Positions 1 through 9,710 of a stretch of 64,000 nt of DNA are shown in pieces. The DNA comes from Portevinia maculata (Eukaryota > Arthropoda > Insecta > Diptera > Syrphidae): positions 63,028,844-63,092,843 of the forward strand of contig OX454525.1 in assembly GCA_949715645.1 (NCBI GenBank), written 5' to 3'. The stretch's first letter is position 1. Every line of letters starts with the position of its first letter. A model generated the notes under the pieces. That model was not told the origin of the DNA and made no database searches. It saw only the letters and a program-made list of their open reading frames with translations. The translations under genes were made by a program, and so were the position numbers.

Positions 1-372
1 AAAACTTCACCGATGGATGGCAATGTTGATTGGCTACTTTGATTTCGAGTAGCTTTACTGAGTCCGCTACTTGTAGACGCCATTGCAACACATTGAAACA
101 CGTTACTATGACTTTTAGAAATAAAACGCGTGCGCTCTCGTAAATGATTTATTATAACTGAAGTGAGGTTCGGGCTAAATCTCGACGCATCGGTACAGAA
201 CAGGGGTCGAGGCAAGGGCTTTTTGCAAAAAAATTTGACAGTTAGTATATTTCATATTTAGAGGTATATAATCAAATGGGAATAATTCAAAAGTAGAAAA
301 ATAAGGACCACCCTACTAGATATATAAAATATAAGGTGGTAAGTAACTTAAGTCAAGCCAAGGGAGTGAACC
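1..372. other. Unassigned sequence
   Basis: AT-rich sequence with no recognisable coding motif. It lies just downstream (in minus-strand sense) of a retrotransposon remnant and could include its 3' untranslated end, but I see no clear tail. Confidence 0.3.
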
Positions 373-888
373 CTATGCATCTTTTTTGAATTGATTCAAT
401 TCTATTAATATGAATTCTATAGTAGGGATACAAAACATTAGATACATAACTAATACAGATCTAAGAAAAGCTACATACAAAGTTTTAATAACATAAACGT
501 TAGAAAACTCACAAGCATAGCGCCTTAACATTCCCCATGTTCTATTTGCCTTGTTTGTGATAGACTCAACATGGTAATTAAACAATAGCTTAGTGTCTAA
601 AAACACTCCCAAATCTTTGATTACAGAAACACGGGGAATGACTATGCCACCAAAAGTATACGTACACATGACAGGTGATTTACAGCGGGAAAATGTTATG
701 ACTGAACATTTAGAGACATTTAAAGAAATGTAGCTTTTAGAGCACCGCAGATGAAGTTTCTGAAGATATGAATTTAGAAGGTGAAAAGAGTGATAATCGT
801 TTCCCGGCAAATATATCTTAAAGTCATCCGCAAACAGTAACAAAGAACATTCACGAATAAATTTGACAATATCATTCACAAACAGACG
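373..888 (-). pseudogene. RT C-terminal region with FADD motif
   Basis: Begins RLFVNDIVKFI and carries LLLFADDFKIY, the catalytic motif C (YADD variant) of non-LTR RTs. The thumb region follows with VIKDLGVFLDTKL and ITNKANRTWGML, and ends near YVAFLRSVLVMYL. An open frame survives for about 183 codons from 924, but the upstream start lies in inserted SINE sequence and is not a real initiation site. Confidence 0.8.
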
Positions 889-889
889 T

Positions 890-1180
890 TTGTGGTGGCA
901 ATGGTGCGATGGTAGTGTATCCACTAAGTGATTGGCAGGTCGTGATCTCCCTAAAGCAATTTAGGCGCCACCTGTTGAGAAAAAAAAATCCCATCGCACC
1001 AAACTTCTATCCTAGCCGTCTATTCTTTCAGTAAGTAGCACCCAAAAATAGGCAATGAATTGGTGGGAGCTACGTGCGCAACAAACTAATAATGCCTGCG
1101 CTGTGGTTTTACCATTATAAGGGTACTGTGTCACTACAGAAAAAAAAGAAATCCCTTTAGCGCACGCAAATTATAAAAAA
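890..1180 (+). mobile_element. SINE-1 copy inside RT remnant
   Basis: A SINE of about 290 bp. The head has a tRNA-like A box (GGTGGCAATGGTGC) near 893; the tail is AAATTATAAAAAAAA ending at about 1180. The same sequence, in the other orientation, recurs at 3440-3750 and 59806-60135. In those copies the B box (GTTCGAATCC) is clearer. It splits the RT between motif B and motif C. I could not define a clean target duplication. Confidence 0.75.
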
Positions 1181-1185
1181 AAGTA

Positions 1186-1680
1186 GAGGTCCAATGTGAC
1201 TTCCTTGGGGAACACCCGAGGTTACTGATAAATTTTTCGAAAAATTATTACGAAACTTAACATTTTGAAATTTATCAGTAAGGAAGGAAGAGAGCCATTT
1301 TAAAAGAAAATTGGAAATCCCAATTTTGTAAGTTTAAAAAGTAACATTTTATGGTCAACACGATCAAAAGCTTTGCTGAAATCCATATATATCGCATCAA
1401 CCTGGTTACCCTTACTGATTTCAGAGATCACAAAGTTAGTAAATAACAAAAGATTGGTTACAGTTGTTCTTTTCTTTACAAAGCCATGCTGATTACTGCA
1501 AATGAGGGATTTAGAATAGAAATTTAATCTTTCTGTAACAAGGGAATCAAACAATTTTGGAAAATAAGATTGCTTACCTCTATAGTTTTCAATTTTATTT
1601 CTCCTGCCAGACTTAAAAATGGGAACTATAAAAGAAGTTTTCCAAACAGATGGAAATGTGCCAGTTCTTTAAAATAAATT
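1186..1680 (-). pseudogene. RT central domain, broken
   Basis: Contains SNQHGFVKKRTTVTNLL and then YMDFSKAFDRVDHKMLL, the RT catalytic motif A with its aspartate intact. Continues, after a frame disruption, to GVPQGSHIGPL at about 1186-1225 (motif B). Immediately after GPL the frame runs into SINE sequence, and the expected next residues (FVNDI) resume at about 884, so the SINE lies between motif B and the FADD motif. Confidence 0.8.
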
Positions 1681-1689
1681 AAAAATATG

Positions 1690-2200
1690 TCATACGATTT
1701 TATGTAAAGGAAACGCACAGTTCCTAAGGAAAATAGAAGGAAGACCATCAGGACCAGGATTAAGGCTGGACTCCGAAGCAGCTAAATTCTTCAAAACATC
1801 ATTTTCAGAAAATATCATACTATTGAAAAGAGGAATAGGAGAATCATTAATATAATCAAAAAAAATTTCATCAATCATTATGTCATTTTTGGAATAAACT
1901 GATTGAAAAAAGCTTGCAAAATGATTACAAATAGTATCGGGAGAATCCGCGAAACGTCCATTAAAAAATAGTTAGGCTGGAAAACCATCAGTTTTGTTTT
2001 TAGAATTTATAAATTTCCAAAATTTATCTGGCCTGGAAACAAGAGTATTCTGTATATCGTTGAAATACACAAGGTATGCATGGTAGAGAGATGTTTTCAG
2101 CTCAGACTTCAGCCTTCTAAACAAAAAGTAGTCTTCAATGGCCAACCTACAACGCCATTTCTTGTATGCTTGTTTTATTTTGAGTATTTAGGCAGCGTGT
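1690..2200 (-). pseudogene. RT N-terminal region, broken
   Basis: Minus-strand translation gives a linker block followed by ICNHFASFF near 1920 and NPGPDGLPSIFL near 1750, the conserved start of the RT palm in Jockey/CR1-type polymerases. An in-frame stop follows SIFLRNCAFPLHKIV near 1690, and another stop sits in the linker near 1970. It belongs to the same element as the two RT pieces downstream. Confidence 0.7.
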
Positions 2201-2220
2201 AATTTCGTTGTCCCAAGGAA

Positions 2221-3439
2221 ATGACTCAGCCTTATTTTTAAATAGGTTTCCACTCTAATGCTAATAAGCCCCCCAAACTTTCAGGTGGTCATTTATTGTG
2301 TATTCACAAATAAAAAAATAATGAGTCAACAGGGATTATAATGAACTCAGTGGCGTATTAAGTTTCAGTGCTGCTCTGGGCTGCTTAAATTTGGCCGCCG
2401 CAGCCAGCAAATCTTCACATATTTCCCGGATTGGAGGGAAACGTGTCATGCATCCATCCGTGGAAATGTTTAGATAAAGAAAATACATTTTGTTCAGTGC
2501 GTGGTATTTCTTTTTCTCTTGGCAACAGTGGGATTGGTTTGTCATATGTAACACGTACCAACTGATGTTGCCTTTGATAGCTCCTGCAAAGTTAACTAAT
2601 ACTTGGTTATTTATATAACATTAAACGGCTGGTGAAATTTGAAACACCTTGTTTTAGCAACCTCGACATGGATGTCAACGACCTTCGATCATCTTATGTT
2701 AGTTTTGGAACTGCGATTGCAATAAAAGAAATTGAGGATTACAAGATACTGATTGGCAATATTTTTAAGTCTGTATCATTCCTATTACAAGAGTTGCTAT
2801 CGGCAGAGACCTGCACAGCAGAGCGATGGTATTAAAAATACATTAAGCTCGAATCGTATCTATTTCAAGTGTGGGGCAACTGAAGTTTAAAAAAACCAAA
2901 ACATAAAACTAAGGAAGAACCAAACTGTGCGTTTGAATACAAATTTTACATTAATCTTATTGCCTTGTGATTTGAAAAATCTGCAAATCTAGGCTGGACT
3001 TTTAATCTTATACGAGTTATATTATACTACAGGCTGTCGTATGCTGTCAATCCAATTAGAATATGCCCAGTACTTTAACGATGATAAAAGTGTGCGTTTT
3101 ATTACCTCACAGAGGTAACCACTAGGTATTGATTTTTTCCATCAGGACTCCAGTTACTGAACTTATAAGATCGAGTGCAAGGCACGAAGGAAAAGGCAAA
3201 AGTAGAATATCTTATCAGGTATGACTGTCTGAATGAGTTTCAGGAGACTAACATGAATGCATGAATTCACTTGATTGAATCCATGATGACATTACGCACT
3301 ATTTTTCGTGTGTATGCCTATATCAATTAGGATTTTTAAGACAAGTCAGGGTGTTTAAAAGAAACAGTGCTGAATGACACTAATAGTAGCGCCACATTTC
3401 CGATTTGGGTTACTGGTACCCGTCTTATTACGTTATCGT
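2221..3439. other. Unassigned sequence
   Basis: About 1.2 kb with only short frames (the longest about 72 codons) and no motif I recognise. Poly-T runs at the right edge belong to the tail of the SINE-1 copy that follows. Confidence 0.3.
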
Positions 3440-3750
3440 TTTCTTTTCTTTTTTTTTTATAATCTTTTTTTTTTATAATTTGCTTACGCTAAAGGGATTT
3501 TTTTTCTGTTGTTACAGTACCCTTATAATGCTAGGAACACAGTGTAAGCTACTTGGTATTAGAAAGAATAGAGAGATAGGAAAGAAGTGTTTGGGTGCAG
3601 TTGTAGGGTTTTTTTCCACGGGTGGTGTCTAAGTTACTTAGGGAGATAACGATTTCATGTATTCGGTACTGACTTGGCCGGGATTCGAACGCACGACCTT
3701 CCATTCCGTAAGCGAATACACTACTACTGCACCATTGCCACCCGCAAGTC
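3440..3750 (-). mobile_element. SINE-1 copy
   Basis: Reverse-oriented SINE-1. Read on the minus strand, the head starts GGTGGCAATGGTGCAGTAG near 3744 and the B box GCGTTCGAATCCC is at about 3678-3690, giving a tRNA-like promoter arrangement. The body is shared with the copies at 890 and 59806, and the A-rich tail appears as T-runs at about 3440-3480. The 75-codon open frame over this stretch is incidental. Confidence 0.8.
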
Positions 3751-4579
3751 TGACTCTAAAAAGTATTTAAGTTTTATAAATGTTTTATTTGAAGACATTC
3801 ACTAAAACAAAAAAAAAAATTGTCAGACCCGATTATTTAAAGTCAAGAGGAAGACAATTTCCAGCTTTTCTTTTATAATTCAATTTTCTTCAAGGACGAC
3901 AGGTGCGAGGTAGACTAAAACTATTTGTTTTGGAAATTATGATTCGGGAATTATGCGATGACATGTCGAACATGTTTACTTTGTATTTATAAAATGTCAA
4001 ACAATTATAGGTAAAAAGCACATTTTTGGCTTACTTTCAAGGCGTCTGGCGTGGTGAAGGCGACATTTAAAAAGTCTGGCACTCTCATATTTGTAATAAG
4101 GGGTTTTTTGCCACAATTTCGGATGCAATTTTTCTGCTTTAATACATATCTCTAACAACAAAAAGTGATTTTTGCAACTTTTTAGAGGCATCTGGCTAGG
4201 GTTATGTGACACTAAAACTTCTGGGACGCAACAATTCTTAATCAGTCCATAATTCTCTATAATTTCTATATATTTAGATACGCACAAATCCGAGAAATCC
4301 ACGTTTTCAAACCACGACCCTCAGACACGGTGATAAAATAGATAGGTACTTGCCAACGACTAAATTTGATATCACGATGCTAATACCTTCACCTACAAGA
4401 AAACTAATTTTGGTAATACCTCCACTCCCAAAATTTGTAGACTATAAGTGATAACTGGAGTTACTTTACGAGAGTGTAAGGAATGCGCATCGGTGTTCAC
4501 CCTCAAAATCGAACCACACGTATGACCTCCCAACCTCCCCTTTTCCTTTGTATTATTATTTACCAATATATACCAATAT
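3751..4579. other. Unassigned sequence
   Basis: No gene recognised. A 101-codon open frame lies at 3997-4302 (minus) without any recognised domain; composition and context give no reason to call it real. Confidence 0.3.
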
Positions 4580-4622
4580 TTTGCCCGCGCTGTGTTGATG
4601 TAGGTAGCAGAAACCCCTTAAG
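4580..4622 (+). mobile_element. SINE-1 tail part, left of hAT insertion
   Basis: Matches the 3' part of SINE-1 (GCGCTGTG near 4586, then AGCAGAAACC) up to CCCTTAAG, where the hAT element interrupts it. The SINE tail resumes at 5593. Confidence 0.55.
4615..4622. repeat. Target site duplication, left (CCCTTAAG)
   Basis: The 8-bp word CCCTTAAG directly precedes the element's first base and is repeated exactly at 5585-5592. Eight bases is the duplication length expected of hAT transposases. Confidence 0.85.
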
Positions 4623-5584
4623 CAGGGTTGCCGTTAACTTAAAAAAATGTCACTAACTCGAACCTAAAAATCCACCAGATATGCTAAAATTTTTAAAAAA
4701 GTCACTAGAAAAAAAAATGTTCACTACCAACAAATGAAAAAACAAATAATTTTAACAACATTTTTATTTTGAACAATAAATCAAAAATTTACATTATGTA
4801 AATACGTAATGTTAACTTATAAAAAAAACAAATTCAGTCTCAAAGTTACAATAAAAACCAAAATAGTTTTTAAAATCACTATAAGTCAGAAATAATTAGA
4901 TCGATTTAATCTTCATCACTTTCATTCATATAGGAGGCATTTCTAAAATTATTTCTTAAAAGAACATTTTTAGGAATTTCTTATTCATAACAACTTTTTT
5001 TTTTGTATTTTTAGTTGATCTGATGAGCATTATTGAGTTCAAAGTTTTCGTTGACATTTTATTTCTTAACTTATTTTTAATTATGTTCAATGTTCATCAT
5101 ACTAAAAATGCGTTCCATTTAGGCATTTAAATGTGGAAGCGACATTATAGTTCGAGCAAGTTGGAATAATTCTTCATAAGTATTGACACCCGCTGCGTTT
5201 TTATAACGCGAAACTTTTTTCCAAAACTTTACGCTATCTTGAAGCTCTTTCCATTTCACAAAATTAATAGCCATCCATTGCTTTAAAATTTGTTCTATGT
5301 TTTCGTCCTGAAAACCTAAACTTTTTGCAAGGTCAATGATAGAACGATCTTTTACAGGTTTTAAAGTATTTTCAACTGATAGTAACTACATTTTTGTCAA
5401 AGCATTGTAATTACTTGGAACCCTTTGCATCACCAGGGGCGTAATAATTTAGAAAAACGTGTTTTTGCAAAAAGTCACTAGAAAAGTAACTAGATTTTTT
5501 TAGTGACAAAAAATAATTTTTTATCACTAAACTTTTGAAAATTCCACTAGATATAGCGACAAAGTCTTTAAAACGGCAACTGTG
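4623..5584 (-). mobile_element. hAT-superfamily DNA transposon, internally reduced
   Basis: 962 bp with short terminal inverted repeats: CAGGGTTGCCGTT at the left, and CACAGTTGCCGTT read inward from the right (11 of 13 match). It is flanked by perfect 8-bp CCCTTAAG duplications. Inside, on the minus strand, lies the end of a hAT transposase, the C-terminal dimerisation region. At this length most of the transposase is missing, so the copy is non-autonomous. It landed in the tail of a SINE-1 copy. Confidence 0.85.
4906..5395 (-). pseudogene. hAT transposase C-terminal dimerisation region, degraded
   Basis: Minus-strand translation gives QWMAINFVKWKELQD, then FWKKVSRYKN, then ARTIMSLPHLNA, a stop, and MERIFSMMNIEHN. 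This matches the usual hATC pattern of a conserved W, then SLPHSNA.VERIFS.MN. The stop falls between the A and M of that signature, and more stops follow before a terminal acidic NESDED at 4906. The BED finger and catalytic core are absent. Function lost; identity fairly sure from the signature. Confidence 0.8.
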
Positions 5585-5592
5585 CCCTTAAG
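5585..5592. repeat. Target site duplication, right (CCCTTAAG)
   Basis: Exact repeat of 4615-4622 on the far side of the hAT element. Confidence 0.85.
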
Positions 5593-5613
5593 CGCGTGCA
5601 AATTATAAAAAAA
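5593..5613 (+). mobile_element. SINE-1 tail part, right of hAT insertion
   Basis: CGCGTGCAAATTATAAAAAA is the end of SINE-1 (compare GCGCACGCAAATTATAAAAA at 1158-1180). Rejoined to 4580-4622 through one CCCTTAAG, it gives the normal SINE tail. Confidence 0.65.
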
Positions 5614-7789
5614 AAACATCCTGTAGCTAAAAGTAGGATGGAAATAGGGAGATCGCACAAATATCGTATTTTAAGATCAAATTCAACAAAAAATACAAGT
5701 TAAGTGCCTCCCTAAAATCATTCACCTCAAAAAGAATAAAAAGCAATGGTAGGTGTTACCCCATATATTAACGTTGTAACGCTTATACCTCGTAAAATTT
5801 CAATTATAAGCAATCGTTCATTCAAGCAATGCTTGCTGCAATTTTCTTGATGAATAATTTTGCACATAACTAGCATCCATTCTTTGCGTCGGTCGTGTCG
5901 GCGTAAATGGATAATTTCTAGTGAATTTAACTTGAATAACCATGAACACTCGGCACCAGCAACCTCCTCGAGGTGAGTCAGCGTTCAAAGTCATAATTCA
6001 TTCCCTGAACATGCACTCGTCCAAAGCGCGTCACAAGCAAAAAGTCACAGCCACCTTGCTGACTGCTCCTCCTACTCACAAAGTCACAACATGTATCTAT
6101 TGCACATACCAATGCTAGGGTAAATGCTAGCTAAAATCGCATAACACCAAAAATGAGGTTAGGTACAAGAAGCGGGTGTGCCGCCGCACCGCTGTACTTC
6201 GACGTCAAACTATCATTAGGTTAAATTTTCTTCACGATTATACCGATTTAAGCTAAACGGTAACAAAACCGCAGCGAAAGAATGCTGGACCACTTTGTCA
6301 GCACAAGTGGCGCTCTATTCATGGACTAGGCTCGTCGAAACATAACTCATAAGCGATTGTCTACTGGTTCGACTTGGTCAATCGGTAGGGGCACTTGTAG
6401 TGAAGGGAAAAATAATCTATAACTTATTTTAATTGATTTTGACGAGAAATTGTGTTCTACTTTGAAGCGGTAAAATAATGCGAAAAACTTTAAAATAAAG
6501 AATAGCGATTGCATTTTTAATGAAAATTCTCCCAATAGATACAAGTTACAGATCGATGGGTACAACAAAAAAAAGTCTCCATAAACGGTGCTGTGGGAAA
6601 CTTTGCACCGGGCGGTGTGGGCTCTATTATACAATTAAGCCGGCTAAGTATATATTAAGTAAGGAATTACAAATTGTATCCGAGGACGTGATAGTGGTCT
6701 CTTGTTCGAAGTGAAGTATTTACCATCAACGTTGACAAACTAGTCCAAATTATAGATTCACATCGGAGACGGGGTGCAGCTCTGTCAAAGGCTACATGCA
6801 ACAAATCACATAGTAAAGATGATAAATGTATCTGCGTGGTTGGGAAATACTGTGGGATGCCGGATGATTGTGTCCAGGCGAACACAAGAGTGATTCAGTG
6901 AGGTGGCCAAATATGGTTATTTGTTTATATGTATTTCTAAAAAAAAGTAGTTGTATTCTTTTTTCCAAACATTTTTAATCATATTGCAGTTATTTCTACT
7001 CACTGATCAAAGCCGATATTGCGGGTCAGATCACTGACTTCAAAGAAATGCCACCGAAATGATAGTTCAGAGGTGCGAACAAATCTCATTTTTGTGTTTC
7101 TTTTAAGTTGGTCAGCTTGTAAAAAATGTATTAATTTGTGCAGATAAGCATATTTGGACTTGGTGAATGGAGATAAAAACATTGATTAATGGATTAGCGG
7201 GGTATTCGGTCGTTAGGACAATTAATTGGATTTGTTTTTGTGGTAATGAAGGCTCCTTCTATGGACACCATTATGTCATAACCAATCACTTCGTTTGTTC
7301 GCATTTGAGGAATAAATGTTCGATAAAATACTTACTCGGGGTGCACCCTATTATAAAATACGTCAGCAAATTACCTGCAAAGAGAAAAATATGTAAAATG
7401 GGTTAGTTGGTGATACGCAAAAGAAATAGTTTTTGAATATAAAATGGCATCAGATCTTAAGTGAAATCAATTAATTTTAAGACCACTTGTAGGTGCAGAT
7501 TTATAGATAATAATGTATACATTCGCTGTATTTCTTACACTATGAGGGTACTTAAAACAATTCCAGAAATAAACTTTTTATTGCACGATAATTATAATTA
7601 TATAAAAAGGAAATATCCTAAATCTATCTAACTGTTCGAAACATTTTGCTCAAACCTTTTTTTAGTCTTTCCGGCGGCGTTTCTGGCAATTAATAATCGT
7701 AAGAGCTTACACTATCAGTTCTGTGTAGTGGAGTACTTAAAGCAAGCAGTAATAGGGATCATTAAACTGCACTCAACACCAGCAGATCT
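5614..7789. other. Unassigned sequence
   Basis: Over 2 kb without a recognisable gene, only scattered frames of 60-95 codons on both strands. I see no SINE box, terminal repeat or transposase motif here. Confidence 0.3.
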
Positions 7790-8085
7790 GCGATTGGGAT
7801 TAATCGTTTTTGAACATTTTCGCATTTGGTAAAAAAATATAAATTAGTTTTAGATTATCTGTTGCTTAGCTTCTAGGCGGAGTAGAATGCTGACTGATAG
7901 CTTAAAATACTCGATAGAGTACTGCCTCAACATAGGTTACCCCTTTTTGGTATTGAATAAGTTTTGTAACTAAAATGACATTTTGATGGAAGTGAAGTCA
8001 ACAAAAATAAGTTTGCAACCACTTTTCCAACCCTTGGATGACGAATTTTCGAAAATCCCGTAGTGACCCACCTTGCTGAATTTCA
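7790..8085 (+). repeat. Unclassified dispersed repeat, copy 1
   Basis: Shares a collinear block with 41045-41290: GATTGGGA, ATTTTCGCATTTG, TTAGCTTCTAGGCGGAGTAGA, and TTTTTGGTATTGAATAAGTT occur in the same order and orientation, with small indels. No coding potential or terminal repeats seen. It is an old interspersed repeat of unknown class. Confidence 0.65.
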
Positions 8086-8269
8086 AGTTTCTAGCTCTAA
8101 TGATTAGGCTGGGCCGTGATTATTCGGTTTTTCAACTTTTTTTTATAGAGTTCGGTGTCATTTGTCGGTGGTAACTGTATTTAAGAATGTAGGGTGAATA
8201 AAATATATTGGATCTGATTTCAGTTAATGATCTTATCTAGCTGTCGAGCTTACATTTACTGAAATAAAA

Positions 8270-8994
8270 GAATTTAAATGGTTGTATCTTTAAAGATGTT
8301 GTGGGCATTTAAGGGTTTAATTAATATGAAAGAATACGTGATGGGAATTTTCATCGATACTGAGGGTGCTTTCGACAATGCGACTTTTGACAGCATGTGC
8401 AGCTCTGCCAGCCTCTGGATTAAAGCAATGCTAATGAATAGAACGTTGGTTGCCCGCGTGGCGGCGTTCTGTCTCCACTGCTGTGCTGCAAGCTGGTCGA
8501 TTATCTGTTGAGCTCACTCAACAGTTCTAAAGTATATGCTCAGGCGTACGCGGATTATGTTGCTGCCCTTCCCCAGCACGCCTAGCTGCGGCCTAGATGC
8601 ATTTTTTAACCTCCCGCCCCATGATGTAAACATCGAAGCTATCTCACTGCAGTTTTGATAAACTTGAGCGACGGTTGTCCGTCGACTCCTGTCTTATATA
8701 TATGCCGTCCGATGCAATGACATGAAGCGCAAGTACGAAGTCGACTTTCCTCGTGTTCCGGACTGACTCTTCACGGATGGCTCCAAAACCGATCTGGTGC
8801 TGATGTTTTCATGGAGAGCGATAACATTAGACTTTTCTTTTCGTTAGGCAAACAGGCGTCAGTCTTCCAAACAGAGACTTATGCTATCATAATGGACATG
8901 GACTATGTTGCGAGGAATAGGTGGAGGCGGTGAAGTATCTGCGTCTGTAGCGACAGTCAGGCTGCGCTTAAGGCGTTGCTCAACCCCTTAACCA
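8270..8994 (+). mobile_element. Family A non-LTR retrotransposon, left half
   Basis: Degraded RT/RNase H element. At 8338-8395 it encodes GIFIDTEGAFDNATFDSM (RT motif A). Near 8540 AYADYVAALP is a YADD-type motif with the last Asp changed to Tyr. Near 8768 LFTDGSKT is the RNase H start. From about 8745 it aligns with the second family A copy (22310-22618). It stops at 8994, where a LOA-like element interrupts it, and resumes at 11526. Confidence 0.8.
8984..8994. repeat. Target site duplication of LOA-like element, left
   Basis: CCCCTTAACCA, repeated exactly at 11515-11525. The paralogous family A copy has the same word once, uninterrupted, at 22608-22618. Confidence 0.9.
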
Positions 8995-9002
8995 GACCAG
9001 TT

Positions 9003-9708
9003 CACATAAAGTAACACCAGTACCGGATGAACTGATTAGCAAGGAAAGAATCAATTGGGCAATTGACTCCTTTTCCCCATATAAATCCCCAGGGATTGAT
9101 GGTATTATTCCGATCATGCTTCAGCAATCGAAGTGTGTTGTAATACCATATCTTCAAAAACTGTTTCTTCACAGTTTGAAACTATGCCATGTACCAATGT
9201 GCTGGCGAGAGGTAAAAGTAGTTTTTATCCCCAAAGCCAAAAAAACCCAGCCATACAACTGCGAAAGACTTTAGACCCATAAGTCTTACATCATTCGTAC
9301 TAAAGACATTTGAAAAGCTAATTGATATCTACATCCGTGATAAGCTCGACCCGACCGATATTTCTTCGGCACAACATGCCTACACGAAAGGTAGGGGAGT
9401 TGAAACTGCCCTGCATGATGTCGTTAGCACCATCGAAAAATCTCTATACGAAAAAGAATACACACTGGCTGCGTTCCTCAACAATGAAGGAGCCTTTAAC
9501 AATGTAGAGACAAGCGCGGTGAAAAGGAACTTGGAAAAGACTTACGTAAATCATGCTCTAACTAAATTCATAGAGAACATGCTTAGCGATAGGAAAATAA
9601 ATGCAAAGCTTGGGGATACACACCTCAAAGTTATCGCATCTAGAGGCACACCACAAGGAGGGGTTATCTCACCTCTGTTGTGAGTACTGGTCATTAACGA
9701 GATACTCA
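9003..9708 (+). pseudogene. LOA-like RT, N-terminal half (broken)
   Basis: Encodes KSPGIDGIIPIML near 9083, CWREVKVVFIPKAKK near 9200 and, after a frameshift near 9265, DFRPISLTSFVLKTFEKL. SSAQHAYTKGRGVETAL and RGTPQGGVISPLL then follow, before a TGA at 9680-9682. These are RT motifs 0 to B in order. Motif A reads LAAFLNNEGAFNNVE near 9465-9510: the usual catalytic aspartate of FLD.EGAFD is asparagine. That change should abolish catalysis. Confidence 0.82.
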
Positions 9709-9710
9709 TA

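Larger units (their letters stand above)
373..2220 (-). mobile_element. Jockey/CR1-type non-LTR retrotransposon remnant
   Basis: A degraded non-LTR element on the minus strand in which the reverse transcriptase (RT) order is still readable: a pre-RT linker with RPDKFWKFINSK near 2020, GPDGLPSIFL near 1750, DFSKAFDRVDH near 1370, VPQGS near 1210 and FADD near 830. Frames shift several times and stops occur, so it is a fossil. The endonuclease part is missing, so it is 5'-truncated. A SINE interrupts it at about 890-1180. The Jockey/CR1 grouping rests on motif style only. Confidence 0.8.

Noticed and set aside
3660..3750. Possible tRNA gene on the minus strand
   Set aside because: Head of SINE-1: same sequence followed by the same body in other copies.
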